Virus record (IMG/VR): IMGVR_UViG_3300021425_000061 | Coordinates: 1-44,039 of that record | DNA length: 44,039 nt | Source of the DNA: a virus | Direction: 5' to 3' (one strand) | Shown: positions 38,751-44,039 of the stretch, in pieces | Layout of the letters: each line of letters begins with the position of its first letter | Position numbering within the stretch: the first letter of the stretch is position 1 | The notes under the pieces: model-generated | Databases searched by the model: none | What the model was told of the DNA's origin: nothing | The model's input: the letters and a program-made list of their open reading frames with translations, nothing else | Translations under genes and position numbers: made by a program

Positions 38751-40411
38751 CAGCTCAAGTAGTTCCACATGTAGTCCATTCCTCCCCCTTGGTCTCCGTA
38801 TTCGTCGGTGTACCATCTGTCTCCCTCTGCATCCACAAAACTATTATCATCAAGTCCATCATTAATAAAACCAAAGGGTGCCATATCTTGCTCGATTTGG
38901 TTTTTTTGTTCTTCGTATAATCGTTTTCTAACATCTTGATCTGTGAGTTCCTTAAAGTAATCTTGAGCTACTAACCAGGCATATATGACAAGACACATAG
39001 CCAAGTCATCATTACATCCCTCTTCTGCTTCAAATGAATTGTGTTTTGAAATAAAGGTAGTGAGTTCTGAAATAATCTCATAGTCATTGAAGATGAGTTT
39101 ATCTTCCTCAATCATTGTCTTGAGATTGAGTGACCCAACCTTCTTGACAGTCTTGGACATTTTAACACCCAATTGTGTTTTTGAACCAGAGAATCCTTGA
39201 CCAACAATTTGACCTGCTCTACCTCTCATTGAACACATTAACAGGTTCTGATACTCAAGGTCGTATTGTAAGATACTTGCAACCTGGTCTCCAACATCAT
39301 TGACCTCACAGAGAATGAAAGCCTCGTTATAACTCTTGGCTACATCATAGATGATACTTGGGAACAACATCGGTTTGATGGTATTATCTCTATACTTTGC
39401 CACAACTCGGTGGGGGAAAGAGGTTATATCAACCACAACAAAAGCAGAGTAATCGTTACCAACACCCCGTGCAACGTCAACAGCAATGGCGTAATCGTGT
39501 CCTTTTTCTGGGGCAACATGAATATCTAGTCCAGCGTTTGAGTTGATTGGTTGATCAAATACTAACGCTTTTAATTTACTAGGTGCAATCAGTGTGTCAA
39601 CAGATCCTAAAAATTCACACTCAAACTCAATCTTGAACTGTTGTTCTGATGTGTTGGCAATCGTCTGTTCTTTCCAGACAGCATCCCTACCAGGAACTTC
39701 TGACCAGTGGACATCAGTTGGGACATACTCATTTCTCTTCTTCTCCGCATCAGTCCACATACGGTAGAAGTGGTTCATACCGTGTGGGGTAGAGACTATG
39801 ATGACTTTTGTGCTTTTACCAGAAGTAATAGTAGGATAAACAGATGCAAAGAAGGCATCAGCGATGTGATTTGGAACGAACGCGAATTCGTCGAGAAAGA
39901 GGATATTGAACGACATGCCTCGGACAGCACTCGCAGATGTAGAAGCTGCCAATATCTTACTGCCATTTTCTAACTCGATGTTTCCTTTGTTCCATACCAG
40001 GATACCCTGTTGCATCCATTTAGGCAAGTTTTCGTATGCAGTTGCTAATCTTGCTAAGAGTTCTCTCGCAGTTGTAGCTTTGTTAGCCAGAATACCGATA
40101 TTGACACTATCGTTGAAGATGGCATAGTGAAGTAGGTAAGACACACATGTCGTGGACTTACCCGTCTGTCTTGGCATCTTACAGATATTAAATCTGTGAT
40201 TATGGAAATTATTGATTAACTTCTCTTGGAAGTCATATGTTTTGAATGGTTGAAGACCATGATCCAGAGTCACGATCTGGACATAGTTTTGTGCAAAATA
40301 TACAGGATCTTCTCTACATTTGATATACTCCTCAATCTGTTCTTGTGTGAACTCAATTGGAGTATTGGCCTTTTTTAGAAGGGGATTACCAAGATATACA
40401 TCATTACTCAT
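38750..40411 (-). CDS. gp17: Terminase large subunit gp17
   Basis: The 553-aa packaging motor has an N-terminal ATPase with Walker A MPRQTGKST at residues 79-87, Walker B ILFLDEFAF at 170-178, motif III region STPHG, and a C-terminal RuvC-like nuclease with Asp in IAVDVARG near 317. It cuts concatemeric DNA and pumps it through gp20. The small terminase gp16 is not in the window. It ends WDYMWNYLS-like and is TGATG-coupled to the zinc-ribbon gene. Confidence 0.96.
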   Translation of the reverse strand: MSNDVYLGNPLLKKANTPIEFTQEQIEEYIKCREDPVYFAQNYVQIVTLDHGLQPFKTYDFQEKLINNFHNHRFNICKMPRQTGKSTTCVSYLLHYAIFNDSVNIGILANKATTARELLARLATAYENLPKWMQQGILVWNKGNIELENGSKILAASTSASAVRGMSFNILFLDEFAFVPNHIADAFFASVYPTITSGKSTKVIIVSTPHGMNHFYRMWTDAEKKRNEYVPTDVHWSEVPGRDAVWKEQTIANTSEQQFKIEFECEFLGSVDTLIAPSKLKALVFDQPINSNAGLDIHVAPEKGHDYAIAVDVARGVGNDYSAFVVVDITSFPHRVVAKYRDNTIKPMLFPSIIYDVAKSYNEAFILCEVNDVGDQVASILQYDLEYQNLLMCSMRGRAGQIVGQGFSGSKTQLGVKMSKTVKKVGSLNLKTMIEEDKLIFNDYEIISELTTFISKHNSFEAEEGCNDDLAMCLVIYAWLVAQDYFKELTDQDVRKRLYEEQKNQIEQDMAPFGFINDGLDDNSFVDAEGDRWYTDEYGDQGGGMDYMWNYLS

Positions 40412-40416
40412 AAAAA

Positions 40417-41772
40417 TTACCTAGTTTCTCTCCACTGAAATGCATTGTAAATATCTGTTTCACTATTATCAGATAAATTTTCTACAATAATAGCAAAGAT
40501 GTTACTATCATTGGCATCAATGTTTTGTGCAATGTATGATCTTCTTGCAGTAGTTGGATTAAATGCAACCGTAGATGATGCTTGTTTTCCTGATGGATTA
40601 TTTGCAGCAAGTAATGTTGCGTTTTTTAAGTCACCACCAGTTGTTGTAAAATTAGTCCCTGCTGTAACATTATATTCAACTGCAGAATCATCATTAGCAC
40701 TTACCCAAGTTCCACCTGTAATATTATCGTTACTTGGTAATCTCCAAATCTCAAGTCTAGCATTTGTGGAAGCACTCAATACTTCAACATCAGTCAATCT
40801 AACTGTTGTTCTATTTGGAATTCCTTTGAATGTATTAGACAGTCTAATAGCACCTACACATTGTCTAAATGTGCTTTGTGTATTTCTTGATAAAGTTATT
40901 GGTCCGTTATGTGCAGCAAACTCAACACCAGTTTCAACATATCCACCTTCACTCAATACAGTGGAGCAGATTTGTTCCATTGATGTAATACCAACAGCAG
41001 CTCCAGTATTAACGATCTCACAACGAATGGGAAGAGATGGGAGTGACCAATATGCATGTTCTTCCACATTAGCATGATTAAATTCATGGAAGTATATAGT
41101 TCTCCCACCCAGAACAAATCCACATCTTATCCTACCCACACCCAACCATTGAAAGTCTGAGACAAACAACTGTGTTTTGGTGAAGTCCAAAGATACACTG
41201 GTAATACCAGTGCCATCCATAGGATCTAAATTCCAATTAACCTGATTAACGACTATATCACTGGCAATTCCAGTATTAAAAGATCTTCTTACAACAGAAA
41301 CAGTTCCGTCTCCCTCTTGCTGAACAAATACACCATTTCTATCATCATAATATCCCACTTTCTTTGTCGTATTTTCTCTTACATCAAGAAAATTAAAACT
41401 AGCCATTATAGATTGAGACTTACCAGGCATGTAATGGTGATACATTCTGGATTGGTGAATAACCTGATCTGTTGCACCAGTTCCAACAATTAATGCGATA
41501 GATGCTGTATTTGGATTTACTTCGGTTGTAGCACCAACACCAACAGTTTTCGTAAGAAGTTCTACTTCTTCACCATAAATGTGTGTATAGTCGGCAAGTG
41601 TAAATGGTTCTGATGTTCTTGATCTTCCAAAAGCATCAACTGATCCACCACTTGTACCAGTAGTTACTCCACAATCTCCAATGTTGCCATATCTATCGGC
41701 ACACATGAAAACTTCATGAAGTGTTCTCTCCTGATTTAGATAATCTTGTGTATTCTTATTCCACTGAGCCAT
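40417..41772 (-). CDS. Putative virion structural protein (451 aa)
   Basis: The protein begins MAQWNKNTQDYLNQERTLHE and is beta-rich with VTTGTSGGSVDAFGRSRTSEPFTLADYTH, LSLPSLPIRCEIVNTGA and a C-terminal domain ending FQWRETR. The Ser/Thr/Asn-rich, AT-rich composition suggests a surface or tail-fibre-like protein of marine T4-like phages. I do not recognise a fold with certainty. It lies directly upstream of gp17 with a 5-base gap. Confidence 0.68.
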   Translation of the reverse strand: MAQWNKNTQDYLNQERTLHEVFMCADRYGNIGDCGVTTGTSGGSVDAFGRSRTSEPFTLADYTHIYGEEVELLTKTVGVGATTEVNPNTASIALIVGTGATDQVIHQSRMYHHYMPGKSQSIMASFNFLDVRENTTKKVGYYDDRNGVFVQQEGDGTVSVVRRSFNTGIASDIVVNQVNWNLDPMDGTGITSVSLDFTKTQLFVSDFQWLGVGRIRCGFVLGGRTIYFHEFNHANVEEHAYWSLPSLPIRCEIVNTGAAVGITSMEQICSTVLSEGGYVETGVEFAAHNGPITLSRNTQSTFRQCVGAIRLSNTFKGIPNRTTVRLTDVEVLSASTNARLEIWRLPSNDNITGGTWVSANDDSAVEYNVTAGTNFTTTGGDLKNATLLAANNPSGKQASSTVAFNPTTARRSYIAQNIDANDSNIFAIIVENLSDNSETDIYNAFQWRETR

Positions 41773-41775
41773 AAT

Positions 41776-42108
41776 TTATACCCACTCTAATTTTCCTGGA
41801 TGATACCTCTTAACGTCTGCAATTTTGACTGTTGGTTTTGGTTCTACTGGATAAATTCTTTGAACAATTGCTCCAGGATATTCTCCTTGAAGTTGTTCTG
41901 CCAATTCTTGAGTTGTTGGAAGTCTTAAGGACTCTTTTCTTTCTAATTTCATTCTATATATACTTCCCATCCAAACAACATCAGCAACATACTGATTTTG
42001 TTCTTCTACTTCCTTTCTAACAGGATCTCCACCACCAACATTAAGTGTTCCATTAAAGTCACCATGAATAGTGACACTTTCTGACATAAATTGCTTGAAT
42101 GTTTTCAT
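41776..42108 (-). CDS. Small virion-associated protein related to the neighbouring C-terminal domain (110 aa)
   Basis: The protein begins MKTFKQFMSESVTIHGDFNG; MKTFKQF starts are frequent in cyanomyovirus virion proteins from memory and may be a targeting tag. Residues 45-95 (VVWMGSIYRMKLERKE, LRLPTTQELAEQLQGEYPGAIVQRIYPVE) resemble the C-terminal region of the next upstream protein (FRFRSSTIMLKMFF, SLPTRSDVQDQINKVYPGARLLTFNV). So the two share a domain. Function unknown. Confidence 0.66.
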   Translation of the reverse strand: MKTFKQFMSESVTIHGDFNGTLNVGGGDPVRKEVEEQNQYVADVVWMGSIYRMKLERKESLRLPTTQELAEQLQGEYPGAIVQRIYPVEPKPTVKIADVKRYHPGKLEWV

Positions 42109-42109
42109 A

Positions 42110-44039
42110 TCAGCAGTTCCAGGCTCTTAATGATTTATTAATTCTGCTATCAGGATCGTTAGCAGTCTTGGCAGAAGTAAGTTTCTTCTTCATTCCTTTC
42201 ATTCTAGCGCAAAAGGACGCTCTACGGGGATTTCCAACCTTCTTGCTTGGTGCCTTAAGGTCGCTTCCTGGATTTTCTCTTTCGTAAGATTTTCTGCCTT
42301 TCTCGTTAAGACCCCCTTCTTTGTTCTTTCCTGACTTTTTTGTCCATGCTGCGCCTTCTGCATGGAGGATTGGTTGTCCAGGTTCATACTCGGATACGTT
42401 AAACGTTAATAGTCTCGCACCGGGATAAACTTTATTGATCTGATCTTGAACATCAGATCTAGTTGGTAATGACACTTGAGAGAAGAACATCTTCAACATA
42501 ATCGTTGAACTTCTAAAACGGAAGATAACATTCACAAGATTACCAGTTTTTGCAGGTAATCTAACTGCCTCTTTAACCATGTCTGGGCAAGTTTTTTTGC
42601 CATGCACTGGACAATCCATGCCCTTGTTTGTATGAGTACAGACAACAATATTATTCTCTTCCTTTGCCAAATCACCGAATCTTTCACGATGTCTTCTTAA
42701 CTTCATTGACTGATCACGAAATTCCTTCTTGGACTCGTAACCACTCTTCTTAGACCCATCTTTGATAGAAGATCCTCTACCAAGTGATTTGCGTTCAGAT
42801 GATTGAGAGAGTTTAGTTTTATCACCATACTGTGTTTTAAACTTTTCATCAATCTGATCACCATCATGGTCATCAGTCTCTTCTTTTTTGACGCAGTTTG
42901 GATATCTTTTACCAAACATAGTCTTCATACCTTTTTTCTCATAACCTTTCCAACACTTTTCATCAAGCATGTCACTACCAAGACCTTTTGTTGCTTCCAA
43001 AGGTTCTGGTTTAACTAAATCTACAGTTTCGTAGTCTGTAGGAGTAAAACTATCTCTCCAGTTTTCAAATTCTTCTTTCTTGGTTTTATTCCCCCAATTT
43101 GATGCACCAACTTTTCTACACTTGACCAGTGCTCCCGATGCATATGCACTTGGCCAAACTGAATAACGTGACTTGACTTTATGATAGCAAGCATCTTTCT
43201 TGCCTTCTTCAATATCAATCTCGTCACCAACTTCTACATTGTTTTCTGCGAACCATCCACGGTTTACTTCTAATGCACACAGTACCTCTCCTTCTGAGTA
43301 TACTGGATTCTCGTCAAATGGTTCTAATTGTTTAATACTTTCAATAATTCCATCTTCTCTGATGAAAGCAATATCAAGAGGAATTCGTGTTTCAGTCATA
43401 TGGAATGACTGTTGCTGCACATCATCAAAGATAAAAAGCATACCACTGTTTGTATCCAGACTTTCACGGAACATAAGTCCAAGATTGAAGTCTCTGATAT
43501 TGGTTGGAATCTCAACATGAAGAGGTAAGGTTGTAAATTCTTCTTTCTTCATGTAACCTGCTGCAGCATCCATGTTGTGCTCGGTGTCAGTAATCTTTGC
43601 TTGCATCCACGCAGGAAGATTTTTCTCTTTCTTGCCAAGTTTCTTCTTCAGTGCCTTGACATCTTTCTCAACACTACTTAATTGAGATTGTGCCATAGAG
43701 ACTTCATGGTCTTTTTCTTCAGTCTTCACGTTAATTGCCTTCCCTTTGCGATCTGGATTTGGATCTTGACGATTTTTACGACGGAATGCTGCTTCCTCCT
43801 CATCTTTAGAGAGATTGCGTTTCATTTTGCTGGATCCACATTTTGGTTTTGTGGTTTGTCCTGGTTGCTTTGCACAGGGTTTTCCTGCGTATTTACCACC
43901 CAATTGAACCCAACCAGGCTTCCCATCAGAAGACTTACTCTTGCCAAACCAGTCACGCAGAGAAGAATCACCACTTTTCGATTCACTTACTCCTCCACCG
44001 TTACCATTGCCATTACCATTACCATTTTTCTTGGTTTCA
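42110..44039 (-). CDS. Multidomain virion protein with DUF192 and DUF6321-like modules (N-terminus outside window)
   Basis: The frame stays open to the right edge, so the true start lies outside the window; the TTG at 43901-43903 is internal. From the edge it reads a Lys then Asn-Gly repeat (six NG steps, bases about 43985-44027), then DWFGKSKSSDGKPGWVQLGG and AFRRKNRQDPNPDRKG, a basic linker, then a DUF192 domain (LPLHVEIPTNIRDFNLGLMF to VEVGDEI; DIAFIREDG), then CYHKVKSRYSVWPSAYASGA, a Zn-like CPVHGKKTCPD, a C-terminal domain shared with the next gene, and MKGMKKKLTSAKTANDPDSR. The DWFGKSKSSDGKPGWVQ and RYSVWPSAYASGALVKC modules recur in cyanophage structural proteins from memory. Function unknown. 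Confidence 0.75.
   Translation of the reverse strand, partial: ETKKNGNGNGNGNGGGVSESKSGDSSLRDWFGKSKSSDGKPGWVQLGGKYAGKPCAKQPGQTTKPKCGSSKMKRNLSKDEEEAAFRRKNRQDPNPDRKGKAINVKTEEKDHEVSMAQSQLSSVEKDVKALKKKLGKKEKNLPAWMQAKITDTEHNMDAAAGYMKKEEFTTLPLHVEIPTNIRDFNLGLMFRESLDTNSGMLFIFDDVQQQSFHMTETRIPLDIAFIREDGIIESIKQLEPFDENPVYSEGEVLCALEVNRGWFAENNVEVGDEIDIEEGKKDACYHKVKSRYSVWPSAYASGALVKCRKVGASNWGNKTKKEEFENWRDSFTPTDYETVDLVKPEPLEATKGLGSDMLDEKCWKGYEKKGMKTMFGKRYPNCVKKEETDDHDGDQIDEKFKTQYGDKTKLSQSSERKSLGRGSSIKDGSKKSGYESKKEFRDQSMKLRRHRERFGDLAKEENNIVVCTHTNKGMDCPVHGKKTCPDMVKEAVRLPAKTGNLVNVIFRFRSSTIMLKMFFSQVSLPTRSDVQDQINKVYPGARLLTFNVSEYEPGQPILHAEGAAWTKKSGKNKEGGLNEKGRKSYERENPGSDLKAPSKKVGNPRRASFCARMKGMKKKLTSAKTANDPDSRINKSLRAWNC

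Noticed and set aside
42110-43903. TTG at 43901-43903 as the start of the DUF192 protein
   Set aside because: The same frame stays open to the window edge and encodes the family-typical DWFGKSKSSDGKPGWVQ stretch, so the gene begins outside the window.
43985-44027. AATGGT-type tandem repeat as a regulatory or CRISPR-like repeat
   Set aside because: It encodes an Asn-Gly repeat within the open frame; the units are too short and continuous for CRISPR.

Overview
The window is a 44 kb piece of a T4-like myovirus genome, most likely a marine cyanophage (Kyanoviridae-type, infecting Synechococcus or Prochlorococcus). The evidence is the near-complete, nearly collinear set of T4 core genes in the order seen in cyanomyoviruses, plus accessory genes typical of that group: mazG, cobS with a CobT-like partner, hsp20, a DUF3110-like protein of cyanobacterial type, 2OG-Fe(II) oxygenases and Sm-like proteins. 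Every supported gene is on the minus strand, so transcription runs from high to low coordinates. Genes are tightly packed, most junctions are ATGA, TAATG or TGATG overlaps, and no gap exceeds about 160 bases. I saw no tRNA, photosynthesis gene, integrase, IS element or CRISPR array here.

Layout in the direction of transcription. 44039-38437: virion proteins (a DUF192-containing protein cut by the window edge, a small relative of its C-terminal part, a 451-aa structural protein), terminase gp17 and a zinc-ribbon protein. 38436-29177: tail sheath gp18, tail tube gp19, portal gp20, prohead core gp67, an AT-rich accessory pair (93-aa protein and LamG-like protein), protease gp21, scaffold gp22, major capsid gp23 and a terminator. 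29095-25398: a tail tube/completion-like protein, uvsY, uvsW, an Sm-like protein and late sigma factor gp55. 25401-22211: gp47, DUF3110-like, gp46 and a 50-aa basic ORF. 22145-18001: a small conserved gene, the CobT-like metallopeptidase/VWA protein, CobS-like AAA+ and a DUF3310-like protein. 18004-14434: clamp gp45, two hypotheticals, clamp loader gp44 and gp62 with an Sm-like gene between them, and regA. 14330-11859: a putative PD-(D/E)XK nuclease, a DNA methyltransferase and a ParB/DGQHR-like protein. 11705-8994: hsp20, a small gene, two Sm-like genes and the N-terminal half of DNA polymerase gp43. 8994-5421: the C-terminal half of gp43, a DUF6445-type oxygenase, a small gene, uvsX and a 2OG-Fe(II) oxygenase. 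5428-1: helicase gp41, a hypothetical, mazG, a flavin-dependent halogenase, three small conserved genes, a probable virion protein and a partial gene.

Regulation is readable. Early/middle units have near-consensus sigma-70 promoters, several fused to the terminator of the preceding unit; two of them carry the -10 box inside a TGATAT/ATATCA inverted repeat (gp55 and the ParB-like gene). Virion units have T4-type late promoters (TATAAATA or one-base variants), served by gp55 and the gp45 clamp encoded here. gp41, gp43A/B, gp44/62/45, uvsX/Y/W and gp46/47 form a replication-recombination machine; gp17-gp23 and neighbours form head and tail.

The most unusual points are: a halogenase with its key catalytic residues, flanked by a near-duplicate of its ribosome-binding junction; a split DNA polymerase; a restriction-modification-like nuclease/methyltransferase pair beside a ParB/DGQHR-like gene; four Sm-like paralogues; a repeated two-hairpin element flanking the CobT-like gene; and terminator-promoter composites in which the terminator loop or stem doubles as the -35 box.
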